Shown here piece by piece: positions 1-12,290 of a stretch of 64,000 nt of DNA (its first letter is position 1; each line of letters begins with the position of its first letter). Source of the stretch: Euonymus europaeus (taxonomy: Eukaryota; Streptophyta; Magnoliopsida; Celastrales; Celastraceae); the NCBI GenBank assembly GCA_963580455.1, contig OY756962.1, positions 10,868,001-10,932,000 on the forward strand, in the 5' to 3' direction. Below the pieces are notes generated by a model. That model saw nothing but the letters and a program-made list of their open reading frames with translations, was not told where the DNA came from and did no database searches. The position numbers and the translations under genes were made by a program.

Positions 1-2636
1 CAACTCTCCTTATGGAGGAGCTTTTAAAGGTTTTGTCTCTTTATCATAGAAAGTTGGTGTTTTGACATCGAAATAGTCTAGGAAGCTTATACTCGTAAAA
101 TTTGACATAGAAGAACAATAAAAAATGTACACCGAGCAACTTTGATGGTCCGAAGTTGCTCAACTGTATCTACGGTGGAGCTTTTAACGGTTTTTGTACA
201 TTTTTCATAGAAAGGTGGTGTTTAGGAAGCTTATGCTCGTAAAATTTGACAGAAAAGAAGAATAAAAGGTGTACATCGAGCAACTTTGATTGCCCGAAAT
301 TGCTCAACTGTCTAGGTGGAATTTTTTAATAGTTTTGCCAAATTTAGACCAAAATTTGTTTGCTTGACAACAAAACAATATATGAAGCGAATACTAGTAA
401 TTTTGGACAGAAAGAAACAATAAAAAGTGCATACCGAGCAACTTTCAAGGTTCGGAATTGCTCAACTCTCCTTATGGAGGAGCTTTTAACGATTTTGTCT
501 ATTTATCATGGAAAGTTGTTGTTTTGACATTGAAATAATCTAGGAAGCTTATACTCGTAAAATTTGACATAGAAGAACAATAAAAAGTGTACAGCGAGCA
601 ACTTTGATGGCCCGAAATTGCTCAACTGTCTAGGTGGCGTTTTTTTAATAGTTTTGCCAAATTTAGACTGAAATTTGTTCTGTTGACAACAAAACAATTT
701 ACAAAGCGAATAATAGTAATTTTGGACATAAAGAAACAATAAAAAGTGCATACCGAGCAACTTTCATGATTTGAAATTGCTCAACTCTCCTTGTGGAGGA
801 GCTTTTAACGGTTTTTTCTATTTATGATAGAAAGTTGGTGTTTTGACATCGAAATAATCTTGGAAGCTTATACACGTAAAATTTGACATAGAAGAACAAT
901 AAAAAATGTACACCGAGCACGTATGATGCTCCCAAGTTGCTCAACTCTATTTATGGTGGAGGTTTTAACGGTTTTTGCCCATTTGTCATAGAAAGGTGGT
1001 GTTCTGGCATCGAAATAAATGGGAAGCTTTTACTCATAAAATGTGACTTAGAAGAACAATAAAAAGTGTATACCGAACAAGTTTGATGTCCCGAAATTGC
1101 TCAACTCTCTCGGTGGAGTTATTTTTAATAGTTTTGCCAAATTTAGACCAAATTTTGTTATCCTGACAACAAAACAATTTATGAAGCAAATACTAGTAAT
1201 TTTGGACATAAAGAAACAATAGAAATTGCATACTGAGCAACTTTCAGGGTTCAGAATTTCTCAACTCTCCTTATGGAGAAGCTTTTGACGGTTTTGTCTA
1301 TTTGTTATAGAAAGTTGGTGTTTTGGCGTTGAAATACTCTAGGAGGCTTATACTCGTAAAATTTGACATAGAATAACTATAAAAAGTGTCCACCGAGCAA
1401 CTTTGATGGCCTGAAATTGCTCAACTCTCTTGGTGGAGTTGTTTTTAATAGTTTTGCCAAATCTAGACCGAAATTTGTTCTCTTGACAACAAAACAATTT
1501 ACGAAGCGAATACTAATAATTTTGGACATAAAGAAACAGTAAAAAGTGCATACAGAGCAAGCTTCATGGTTCGGAATTGCTCAACTCTCCTTATGGAGGA
1601 GCTTTTAACGATTTTGTCAATTTATCATAGAAAAATGGTGTTTTGACAACGAAATAATCTAGGAAGCTTATACTCGTAAAATTTGACATAGAAGAACAAT
1701 AAAAAGTGTACACCGAGCAACTTTGATGGCCCGAAATTGCTCAACTGTCTAGGTGGAGTTTTTTTAATGGCTTTGCCAAATTTAGGCCGAAATTTGGTTT
1801 CTTGACAACAAAACAATTTACGAAGCGAATACTAGTAATTTTGGACATAAAGAAACAATAAAAAGTGCATACCGAGCAACTTTCATGGTTCAGAATTGCT
1901 CAACTCTCCTTATGGAGCAGCTTTTAACGATTTTGTCTATTTATCATAGAAAGTTGGTGTTTTGACATCGAAATAATCTATGAAGCTTAGACTCGTAAAA
2001 TTTGACATAAAAGAACAATAAAAAGTGTCAACGAGCAACTATGATGGCCCAAAATTGCTCAACTGTCTAGGTGGAGTTTTTTTAATAGTTTTGCCAAATT
2101 TAGGCCGAAATTTGTTCTCTTGACAACAAAGCAATTTACGAAGTGAATACAAGTAATTTTGGACATAAAGAAACAATAAAAAGTGCATACCGAGCAACTT
2201 TCATGGTTCGGAATTGCTCAACTCTCCTTGTGGAGGACCTTTTAACAGTTTTGTCTATTTATCATAGAAAGTTGGTGTTTTGACATCGAAATAATTTAGG
2301 AAGCTTATACTCGTAAAATTTGACATAGAAGAATAATAAAAAGTGTACACCGAGCAACTTTGACGGTCTGAAGTTGCTCAATTGTATCTACGGTGGAGCT
2401 TTTAACGGTTTTTGTACATTTGTCATAGAAAGGTGGTGTTTAGGAAGCTTATACTCATAAAATTTGACATAAAAGAATAATAAAAAGTGTACACCGAGCA
2501 ACTTTGATGGCCCGAAATTGCTCAACTCTCTAGGTGGAGTTTTTTTAATAGTTTTGCCAAATTTAGATCAAAATTTGTTCTCTTGACAACAAAACAATTT
2601 ACGAAGCGAATACTAGTAATTTTGGACATAAAGAAA
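1..2636 (+). repeat. 160-bp satellite array, left block
   Basis: Tandem monomers of about 160 bp; successive starts of the GAGCAA box at 436, 596, 755, 915 and 1075 give spacings of 159-160. Two main monomer types alternate. Type A carries 'ccttatggaggagc' and ends 'aaaaagtgtacacc'; type B carries 'aatagttttgccaaattt' and ends 'aaaaagtgcatacc'. A third type C has 'gtatgatgctcccaag'. All types share the box GAGCAA, about 16 bp, then TTGCTC. I define this reading direction as forward. Short open frames on the minus strand are by-products of the repeat. No gene is seen. Confidence 0.96.
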
Positions 2637-2650
2637 CACTACAAGAAAAA
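2637..2650 (+). repeat. CACTA left terminal inverted repeat
   Basis: CACTACAAGAAAAA. It pairs with the right end (12738-12751), which on the opposite strand reads CACTACACCAAAAA; the mismatches are confined to positions 8-9. Confidence 0.93.
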
Positions 2651-2654
2651 TAGG

Positions 2655-2940
2655 AATAGATGATAGAGCATTTATGATAGAAATCAGTTGTATCATAAAA
2701 CAATGATAGATTTGTGATAGAAAAATGATCTGTCAGACAATTATTGATTGATGTGTGATGGAGTTTTTGTCTATCATGAGTAGATGATAGTTGTGTGATA
2801 GATTTGTGATAGAACTTTTGTCCATCATAAATAGTTGATAGTCTAGTGATATATTTGTGACAGAATTTTTATCTATCAACAAAATATGATATATTTGTGA
2901 TAAAAATAATATCTATCACATATTTTTCTGATATACTTTT
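2655..2940. repeat. CACTA left subterminal repeats
   Basis: Dense short motifs of the kind 'tgtgatagattt', 'gatgatag' and 'tctatcat', in both orientations, about every 15-30 bp. In En/Spm elements such subterminal motifs bind the element-encoded DNA-binding protein (family knowledge). The same vocabulary, with 'ctgtcat' variants, returns at the right end. Confidence 0.75.
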
Positions 2941-4392
2941 ATTATTAATATCCAAATTTTAATTAAAAGTTTATTAAATAAAATGGACAAAAACGTAATG
3001 TTTTAACTTTTGTTTTTAAAATGGAGACTGATCTACAAAAGGGTGCGTTCTCATGTATATATATAAGTGTGTTAGAGTTTGTGACCTGAATTTAGTTTTA
3101 TTTGACTCGAAAAGTTCGCGGTGCGACAAATTTTTGGTGAAATTTTTTTGGGAATTTAGTTTATGATTAGGGTTATTTATATTTTAGCGTTAATAAAAAC
3201 TTTACCATACCGCCTAACTATTTCGTAATGTTTGTTCTTTTAATTAAAAAATCCTAGCTATTTCCGTCACTATCCATCAGACTTCATTCCGCCCAGTCAT
3301 TTCCATCGATCTTCATTCCGCCTCGCTCTGTCTACGCCGTGCTCCATCGACTAGATCAAGCCATCCTTCTCGACCGTGCATACCTTATATGCTCGATTTG
3401 GGGAAGAACGCTTCACATTGTCTGTCTTTCTTCTTCTTAATCCAGTGGATTCTCGAACTCGACAGAAAGGCTCTGGTACATCTTCTTGCCCTCTTTCGTG
3501 AACTGGTACCTATTCTTCTCTTGCCTATTCATTTCAAATAGACAAGTGATACCAATTTCTTTTACCTCGTCCAAACAGGCTCGCTAGGCTTGGGTTTGCA
3601 CAACTTATTGCTCGTCAATGTAAGGTATGCCGTGTATGTTCATAGGCGTTAGGGTTTTGTACTGGTGAAGACAGGTTTGTTGAGAGCATATAGATGTTAA
3701 TTTCTATTTGTTTTGGTGTTGTTTATAGCTTGCTGAGCCGTTGCAATTACATATCTGAAGCTCAAAATTGATTTTGTTTCTCAGTCAGTTAGACACTTCT
3801 TCAGATATTCTTTATTTTTCTGATTTTTAGGATAATTATGTTACTCTGTAATTTGTGAAACTTATGTGTTTCTTTGTGAAACTTATATATTTCTTTGATG
3901 CTAAGTAGCATATGCCTCCGAAATTCTTGTAATTTTTTGGCTAATTTCCATGGAAATTGGGCTGCTTAATTTATTGGCATTTGGCAAATGTATTCTGCAG
4001 CTTAAACTTTGCTAGGGAAAAATAGGGCTGCTTGATTTTTTTCTCAGGAATCCTCGTAGCTTAAACTTTGCTAGGGAAAAATAGGACCCATCCTGCTAAT
4101 GGACATTACCAATATCATTGATTTTGTTTGGTGCTAAGCAAACTGACAGATTTTCATTTTCATTTTCATGCATATGTTAGTTTTACAATTCTGTCAATGT
4201 CATGAGGGTTTCTAATCTTCATTTTGCTTCTTGATTGTGAATTTTGATGATTATACTTAGTAATTTATTTCCGCAATTGAGGTCCAGTCTAAGTCACTCA
4301 AACTTGAATATCTTTTTAAAAAATTAATTCTTGATTCATTTTTTCCCTCCTTTATGTGTCAGGATAAAAAATTTCTGCCTTTTCGTACTCTA
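2941..4392 (+). promoter_or_regulatory. CACTA 5' non-coding region, probable promoter and leader
   Basis: No supported coding sequence. The interval goes from an AT-rich stretch into a C-rich, leader-like segment (about 3240-3500, with repeated 'cttcattccgcc' words). A long T-rich stretch follows, ending in 'tttatgtgtcag', which looks like a 3' splice site about 28 bp before the chosen transposase ATG. A spliced 5' leader is therefore plausible, but no transcription start can be placed. Confidence 0.4.
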
Positions 4393-7300
4393 ATGGATAA
4401 GGCTTGGATTGAATGTAGTAGAACATCACCTGAGTATGATAAAGGGGTTAAAGATTTCATGAAATTTGCTGTTGAAAATGCTGAGGATGCTAGTGGCATT
4501 AGATGTCCATGTTATGAATGCAAAAATCTAGCCTTTCTCCCAACTAAAAAAGTAACCGAACATCTATTTTGGAAAGGTTTTGATGTGACTTACAAAACCT
4601 GGACATGGCATGGGGAAGATATTCATACCACACCATCTTCTAATGTAGATTTTTCATTTGAGTCTATGAACTACAACGATGGAAACACCATGGATATGGT
4701 TAATGATGCTTACAAAAATTGTGATGGAGATCTTAACGCATTTAGGGAACTACTAGAAAAGGCTCAAAAACCTTTGTACCCTGGATGTAAGAAATTCACA
4801 AAATTGGGCACTTTGGTGAAGTTGTTCAATATCAAGGGTAAATTTGGGTGGTCTGATACTAGTTTTACCGAACTGCTTAGTTTTTTGGCAGAATTGTTGC
4901 CTGAAAATAATGAAATTCCAGAATCCATGTATGAGGCAAAAAAGACAATGTCCGCTTTGGGCTTAGAATATGTGAAAATACATGCTTGCCCAAATGATTG
5001 CGTACTATACATAAAAGAGTATGAAAGGCTTTCTGAATGTCCCAATTGTGGTTTATCTAGATGGAAGAGAAATGATGGCAGAGTTGACCAATATAGGAAT
5101 GGTGTACCTGCAAAGGTCTTATGGTATTTCCCACCCATTCCTAGATTTAAACGTATGTTTTAGTCATCTCAAACTGCGAAGGACTTGACTTGGCATGCAA
5201 ATGCGAGGGCCATAGATGGTAAGCTCCGACATCCGGCTGATTCACCATCATGGAAGCTAGTTGATGAGAAGTGGCCTGCATTTGCATCGGACCCTAGAAA
5301 TCTTCGTCTTGCCCTATCAGCTGATGGAATCAATCCACATAGCTCTCTTAGTAGTACATATAGTTGTTGGCCAGTTATTCTTATAACGTATAATCTTCCA
5401 CCATGGTTGTGTATGAAACGAAAATTTATGATGTTGTCCTTATTGATTTCTGGTCCTCAACAACCGGGTAATGAAATTGATGTGTACTTGGCTCCCTTAA
5501 TAGAAGATTTACAGACTTCGTGGGATGTTGGGTAGATATTTATGATGCCAACAAAAAGGAATTCTTTAATTTAAAAGCTGTGCTACTATGGACTATAAAT
5601 GACTTTCCAGCATATGGAAATTTAGCTGGTTGCACTGTTAAAGGGTACAATGCATGTCCATATTGTGGAGTAGACACACCCAAGTGTAGACTGAAACATA
5701 GCAGAAAAATGCATATATGGGTCATCGTCGATGGCTTCCTTCTAATCATGAATTCAGATGCCAGGCGAAAACCTTTGACAACACAATAGAACATGACCAA
5801 GCTCCAAAATCATTGAGCGGTGAGAAGATTTTAAAGATACTTGAGTCTATTGAACATGAATGGGGAAAGAGCAGCACAAAAAAACGCGAAAGGAAAATCA
5901 ATGATGAACGTGTGTGGTGGAGGAAAAAATCCATATTCTATAATTTAGATTATTGGAAGTACCTACTAGTAAGACATCAATTAGATGTTATGCACATCGG
6001 AAAAAAATGTATGTGAGAGCTTATACGGAACACTTTTGCACATTCCTGGAAAGACCAAAGATGGTCTTAACTCAAGAAAGGATCTTGCGGCAATGAAAAT
6101 TAGGGACAAATTAGCACCATTAGTAAAAGGCAAGCGCACCTTTCTTCCTCTAGCTTCTTACACATTAATTAGAGATGAAAAGACACGCTTTTGCAAAACT
6201 TTGAAGAGTATCAAGGTTCCCGATGGGTATTCGTCAAACATCAAGACTCTTGTGTCAATGAAAGACCTTAAAATTCAAGACCTAAAGTCACATGATTGTC
6301 ATGTTCTTATGCAACAACTTTTACCTGTTGCACTTCGGTCAGTTTTGCCAAACCATGTCAAAGATGCTATTCTCAGGTTTTGTTTCTTCTACAATTGCTT
6401 GTGCGCAACTGTGGTTGATGTGCTAACATTGGATAAATTGGAGATGGACATCGTAGTGACTTTGTGCTTGTTGGAAAAGTGTTTTCCCCCATCATTTTTT
6501 GACATTATGGTTCATCTTACTGTGCAATTAGTCAATGAAGTACGACTGTGTGGTCCTGTCTATCTTCGCTGGATGTATCCTTTTGAGAGATACATGAAAA
6601 CCCTTAAAGGTTATGTTTGAAATCGTAACCATCTTGAGGGATGCATAGCTGAGAGTTATATTGCAGAGGAAGCTGTGGATTTTTGTGCCGAATACATGTC
6701 AAACATGTCCACTATTGGGCTGCCAGTTGGTCATGTGCAAAAGTTGTCAATTGAAAAGCCATTGTCTATGGGAAAAGCGGAGAAAGTTAACCAAACTTTA
6801 CTGGATGAAGCACATTTGTACATTTTGCATAACACACAACAAGTTGAACCATACATTAGGTAATCTCTTCAATTTCCTCCATGTAATGTGTACATTTTGT
6901 ATAATCTCTATATGGGATAGCATGTGTAATGTATAATATGTTGAATGACCTTTAGTGAACACGTGGAATGGCTTAGAACTCTTCATCAGCATCAAAATGA
7001 AAAATGGTTACAAGAGGAACACAACCGTACTTTTGCCGATTGGATGACCGATAAGGTTATCCTCAACATTTTTTTTAAGCTCAATATTCATTTAACTTGT
7101 TTATTGCTCATTTAAAAACAAGAATGCTAACAAATACTTCGACCTTATTAGGTGTACTCTTTGATTGAAAATCATGTTCCTGTATCGGATACCTTACATT
7201 GGATATCAGAAGGCCCTCTTCCTTTCGTAGATAAACAACCAGGTTATGACATTAATGGTTTTCACTTTGTAACACGTGATCGAGACTCAAACCGAGTTAC

Positions 7301-7796
7301 TCAAAATAGTGGAGTAACGCTAGTTGCGAAAACCATGCATGTTGCTACTTCTAAAGATAAAAATCCTGTAACATGTGACATGACCTTTTATGGAGTTATC
7401 GATGAGATATGGGTTGTTGATTACCACTTATTAAAAATTCCAATTCTGAAGTGTGACTGGGTTCAAAATAGGGGTGGTGTGAAGAAGGATGAACATGGAT
7501 TCATCTTAGTGGACTTGAATCGGTTAGGGTATAAGTCTGATCCATTTATATTGGCTTCTCAAGCCAATCAAGTGTTCTATGTACCTGATCAAAATGATAC
7601 AAAATGGTCGATTGTATGTCATATGCCCAGTAGAGGTGATCCCTACCAAAGAATTGAAGATGATGCCTATAACAATGCTGTTGAACACCCTCCATTTTGT
7701 GCTGATTTACCAAGTAATACTTTTCTACATTCTGCAAATGGCGAGCAAGAAATTTTTACACGAAATACAAAAGAGGGAATTTGGATTGAACGTTGA
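4393..7796 (+). pseudogene. TNP2-type (TnpD-like) CACTA transposase, broken
   Basis: Encodes the CACTA transposase that cuts the element ends in the nucleus (family knowledge). The start at 4393 (MDKAWIEC) fits the usual N-terminus. Order: Transposase-associated region with a C-P-C-Y-E-C cluster (about 4393-4640); TNP2/Transposase_21 core with 'SADGINPH', 'LISGPQQPGNEIDVYLAPL' and 'WTINDFPAYGNL' (about 5000-6100); DUF4218-like region with 'WMYPFERYMKTLKGYV' (about 6150-6800); DUF4216-like region with 'YGVIDEIWVVDY' and 'NQVFYVPDQNDTKW' (about 7380-7620). Likely introns are 6860-6955 and 7056-7151, both GT-AG and keeping frame. Breaks: TAG at 5161-5163, a one-base loss near 5533, a one-base loss near 5710, a one-base gain near 6000, and TGA at 6618-6620 where CGA is expected. 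Not functional. Confidence 0.88.
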
Positions 7797-7972
7797 AATA
7801 CCATTATATGCAACCCTATTGAAAGTGAGTAATCCTTACATTCTTAAATATTTTATTGTTTACTTGTGTGTTTCATGTATATGTTTGTATGTGATGAGTT
7901 TTTTCTTTCAATTCTGTTTCTTGGCTTAAGTTCTTACATTATTTATGTCTTACAATTTTCAGGTGTGATTAA

Positions 7973-10900
7973 ATGGATAAAAGAAAGGGTTCTTTTGACA
8001 GCGAGGATGAGTTTGAGGTTGCATATCATGATAACTTGCTTGACCATGAAGCCGAAGACGATGAAGATGAAGATGCTGATGTTCAAGGGGACTATATTCT
8101 AGGTGCTGATGTTGAAGGGGAAAATGTTCTAGGTGCTGATTTTCCAAGTGCTGATGTTCCAGAGAGTAGTAACCCAAAAAGAGGTGTCAATAGGGGTGCT
8201 AGGCAGAATAAGAAATTAAGAACGGCGAAGGGGAGGATAGTGGTACAATATAATACAATGGGAGTTCCTGCAGGTGATGAGGCCACTGAGATGTCTACTT
8301 ATCTTGGAGTCTTGGCTCGTACTTCAATTTCAATCCTCGAAAAAGATTGGCGCAAAGTGTCACTTGAGAAAAAGGATCGCTTATGGGAGTCTGTTCAGGT
8401 AAAGTATGGTATTATATACATTAGTCAATTATTAGTAAACTTCAGTTACTAACTCTCACTTGTATTTTGTTTTCATTGATTCTAGGAACGTTTTGTTGTG
8501 CATCCTAATAGTAAGAAGACACTGTTACAGTCAATTGGGCATGCATTTCGTAACTTCAAGTACGTTTTGACAAGAAAGTACATCATGCCATTCGTTGAGG
8601 ATAAGAAGTTGCTATATACGCCCCCGGTTGAATATCCTCAAATTAAGAAAGTTGTTTGGAGAGAATTTTTCAATATGCGTTTATCTGATGACTTTTAGGT
8701 GTACATCTTCCACCTAGGATTAATTCATCACTAGTTCATATTTTTTTTACATATAAGAAGAAATAACTAATATGTATGTTTTACTACAGAGAGTTAGTTC
8801 AACCAACAAGGGGAAAAGGGTCTTATATAAATTGAATCATCGACTCAGTAGAAGGGGATACGTTGGTTTGATGAAAGATCAGGTAAGTTGCCTCCATGTT
8901 ACACTAAGTTATATATTTATCCATTACTGCATGAAAAATAATGTCACATATTTATCCACCGGTGCTCAGAAACCGGTGTTTCTGAAGATTTAGTTGATAG
9001 AAGTGAACTTTGGAAGAGAGCTTGGATAATGAAAAATGGAGGATACGACCCCGAAACTGCAGACATTGTTAACAAAATTGTGAGTAGTTTAAGCATACTA
9101 AAACATTATCATTTATATTAATGTTGTGAAATCTGACTACTTTGTTTGTTATGCGACAGGAGAATTTGAAAAAAGAGGCTGAAGAAGGGTCGATGAAGTC
9201 GGATGGAAGAAATGACATACTTGCACAATCACTAGGCAAACTTCCACAACCTGGCCACATTCAAGGTGTTGGAAAATTTGTTAACCTTGCAAAGTATTTT
9301 CATAGCGTGAATGTAAGTCGTACCTCAATGGAAAACCAGCATATTGAGCTTTCGGCCTGGAAGAAATCAATTGAAAAACAGCTGCAAGAAATCACCTCCA
9401 TATTAAAGAACAAACCTCCATATTCAAATGTAGGAAGTTCTACCTTCCTACCATCCCCTTTATTTCATGATGATTGTTGCATAGAAAAGGATAAGGACAA
9501 GGTGGTTGGAGTTGATGAACAAAAGGTAAATATATCTATTTTTTGTTCGGTTTCACTTTGGTTACTTTATATCTTCTCATTATTACTATTTGAGTATACT
9601 TCTACTATTTGAATATGTAAAAATGTAGGAGCCTGGTAATCTGGATGATAACTTGGACAACTCAACTGTGAAGAAGAGGGACATTTCACCTCTTACAGAA
9701 GTGGAAAATAGAGAAAGACCTGCTGCCAACCCAAGAAAAAGCCCAAGACTCAACCCAAACTTGCGAATGGATGTTGCAGATGAGAAGGAAAAAATCAGAA
9801 TTGGAAGTTCTAAAAAGCAACTATTTAAGGAGAAATTTTCAGTACCTAATATTGAGGATCCAAGGATTGGGGCTGAAAATGTGAAAAAGCTGGAAAGTAA
9901 GAAAGTGATAGTGCAGCATGTACGAAACACTAGGCAAGCAGCGGCATGGCACCAAAATAGTCATCCAATGTTACAATTGTTTGGCAAGATGTGTGACACA
10001 CACTTGCCTAAAGACGGTTGGATTCCATATCTTGTGCCAGAGGGTGTATTTGAGGCAAAAGGGATCAAAGCTCATGTTGGGATGATGGAGTGCAAAGCAT
10101 TGCTGGCGATGCAACCATTAGGAGTAAACGTTATTGAGCTATACATTGCGTAAAAATTTTTCATTTTCCATTACACTTAATTGTTTTATATTTGATGTTA
10201 GGATACCCATCTACGTATGCTTTTTGTGTCAACTGTTTCAGGTTCTTGTACGACTCTCTCATCCCAAAGAGGAATGGGATGACACAATTTGGATTCATAT
10301 GTCCAAACATGGTGTCACCACTTGGTGGCGTTCCAGAAGCCACTCGTACTCGCAGAATAGAGCGTTTGTGTTGGCGTTTAAAAAAGGCCAGTAAAGGGCA
10401 GTTCCTCTTTATGCCATACAATCCCGTGTTTGAATTCAGTGTTCTTATTTCAATTTTCATTAAATTTGGCATTTATTTCATAACTTTTGACTTTACAACA
10501 TCATTGTTAGTTTCTCTATTACTTACTTTTTTCTTTTTTTCATCCATTTTAGTTTCCATTGGATTTTAGTTGTATTTGATGTGGTGAAAAAAGAAGTGTT
10601 TTATCTGAATCCTATGACTACAGAGAATCTTGATCATGATTTGGAGCAACTAATTAAAGCGTATGTACTTTTTTATTGATTGCATTCTTATTTTTGGTTA
10701 GTTTCATTATATTTTAGATACTTAACTAAATGTACTTTCATGTGCATATAGCTCCATGACAATGTACACAGCCGAGGTTAGCAAGGAAAGATGGAATTAC
10801 AATACTAAGATGAGATTTGTGAAGGTAAAGTAGATTACGTAAAGTAAATATTGTGTGCCTATAACTTAAAGCTATAGCAGGGTATATTTCTAACCATAAT

Positions 10901-11231
10901 TTTCTTGTTTAACTGTGATTAGAAACCCACACAACCAGGAAATGTGGAATGCGGTTATTATGTGATGCGATACATGAAGGACATAATATCAGACATTAGT
11001 TTGCTAATGAATGATGTAAGTTGTTGATGAATTAATGATGAAAAGATTGTATGTTGGTTTGGTTTATACCATGCAAATAACATTGTTTTATAACTTTGAT
11101 GGTTTATATGTTGTGTCCATCAGTTCAATGGAAAGACGGTGTACACTCAAGTTGAACTTGACGAGGTTCGTTTGGAGTGGGCTAATCATTGTTCCGAAAT
11201 CATCACCGCATCACCAAAACGGTTAGTATAA
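7973..11231 (+). pseudogene. CACTA second gene: Transposase_24-like plus Ulp1/C48 protease-like
   Basis: Multi-exon gene 177 bp downstream of the transposase. Exons by GT-AG and frame: 7973-8398, 8486-8698, 8790-8882, about 8970-9079, 9160-9525, 9629-10149, 10242-10427, 10553-10660, 10752-10824, 10923-11015, 11124-11231. The N-terminus is acidic and low-complexity. The middle resembles plant Transposase_24 (Ptta/En/Spm): 'EKKDRLWESVQ', 'HRLSRRGYVGLMKDQ', 'SELWKRAW', 'LGKLPQPGHIQGVGKF'. The C-terminus resembles a Ulp1-type cysteine protease: His in 'FHWILVVFD', then 'YLNPM' where Asp is usual, and Gln and Cys in 'PTQPGNVECGYYVMRYMK'. TAG at 8696-8698 ends exon 2 where Gln is expected, and the fourth exon needs a frame adjustment at its start. 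The start codon is the first ATG after a 3' splice-like 'ttttcag'. Confidence 0.78.
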
Positions 11232-11520
11232 ATTGGTCATATCTTATTGGTTTGAACTGAATGTGTCTTTTATCACTCAAAAGAGTTCTGGCTAAGGCTT
11301 TAGGGTGGTTTTACTTCATTAGTAGAATGTCATTAGATGAAGTGGAACCATACCATATATCCTTTAATTGCTTGTTTCACATCTGTGTTGAGCTGAACCA
11401 TTCTGAGATTGGGTTTCAATTTGGATTTTTTTGTTGAAGATGCAAGGCATATTTTGGTAGAGTTAGGCACAAAGATTTATGGTTCTGGATTGTTATGGTA
11501 TCTTTTATGCTTTGAACTGT

Positions 11521-11715
11521 ACACTGGATGCAACTTTTATGTGAAAGGGTATAGTTAATTTTACTTTCTCTAGTCTTTTTAGCTCATGTAGCACCTTGCA
11601 TGGGAGGTGGTGAAATAAGAAGACACTGGATGCAGGTTTGATGTGAAAGGGTATAGTTAATTCTATTTTATCTAGTCTTCTTATCTCATGTAGCACCTTG
11701 GGAAGTGCTGAAAAA
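11521..11715. repeat. 102-bp tandem duplication
   Basis: Two diverged copies starting 'acactggatgca' at 11521 and 11623. They share 'gtgaaagggtatagttaatt' and 'catgtagcaccttg'. The second copy is slightly shorter. Confidence 0.85.
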
Positions 11716-11847
11716 AGGCAGTTTCGTCATCTTTTCATGGGATTGTCTTTTGATGCATATGTTTTTCTAACAAGCGCAATCAATGAATCATTTTTACGAA
11801 TGCAAAAAAATATGTGTCCTTGATGAATGCCATGATCTGATCAATGT

Positions 11848-11989
11848 TGTAAGTGTTTCAGTTTGAGAAACTTTTACTGCGAATTTTTTTCCTATGTGCA
11901 GTGTTTGAGGAGATTTATTGTAAGTGTTTCAGTTTGAGAAACTTTTAAAATGAATTTCTTTCCTATGTGCAGTGTTTGAGGAGATTTAT
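11848..11989. repeat. 71-bp tandem duplication
   Basis: Two copies (11848-11918 and 11919-11989) sharing 'tgtaagtgtttcagtttgag' and 'cctatgtgcagtgtttgagg', with a few substitutions between them. Confidence 0.88.
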
Positions 11990-12290
11990 GGGAAATAGAG
12001 GAGCTGCTGCATTTCCTTGGAAAGGAATTGTTTTCTTCTTGTTTTGTTTCTGAAAACTTTTATTGTTTAATATATGTTGTTGTGAGTAGACTCTTCTTCA
12101 GCATGTGTATGGAATGATTTTGTGACTTAAGATGAGAATATGTGGATAAGAATGGACTATTTTCTTTTTATCACAATGTTATGTAATATATATTATGCTT
12201 TTGGATTCAATTTTATGTTGAATTTTAATTTTGATTTCATATTGCAAATCTGAATATCAATTTCAAAAACAGGGCTAAATATAAAAAATT

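Larger units (their letters stand above)
11232..12290 (+). other. CACTA 3' non-coding region
   Basis: No coding sequence supported. It holds two local tandem duplications (listed separately) and otherwise T-rich sequence that probably includes the 3' UTR of the second gene. No clear polyadenylation site can be fixed. Confidence 0.6.

Noticed and set aside
506..1816. Minus-strand open frames starting MLGMHFLL and MFCCQETK
   Set aside because: Same satellite monomers read on the other strand; identical frames recur in every block.
1..2636. CRISPR-like array
   Set aside because: The unit is about 160 bp with no constant short repeat separated by unique spacers; this is a plant satellite.
10242..11231. 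Ulp1-like exons as a host SUMO protease gene
   Set aside because: They lie inside the CACTA ends, follow the Transposase_24-like exons in frame, and end before the element's right subterminal repeats.
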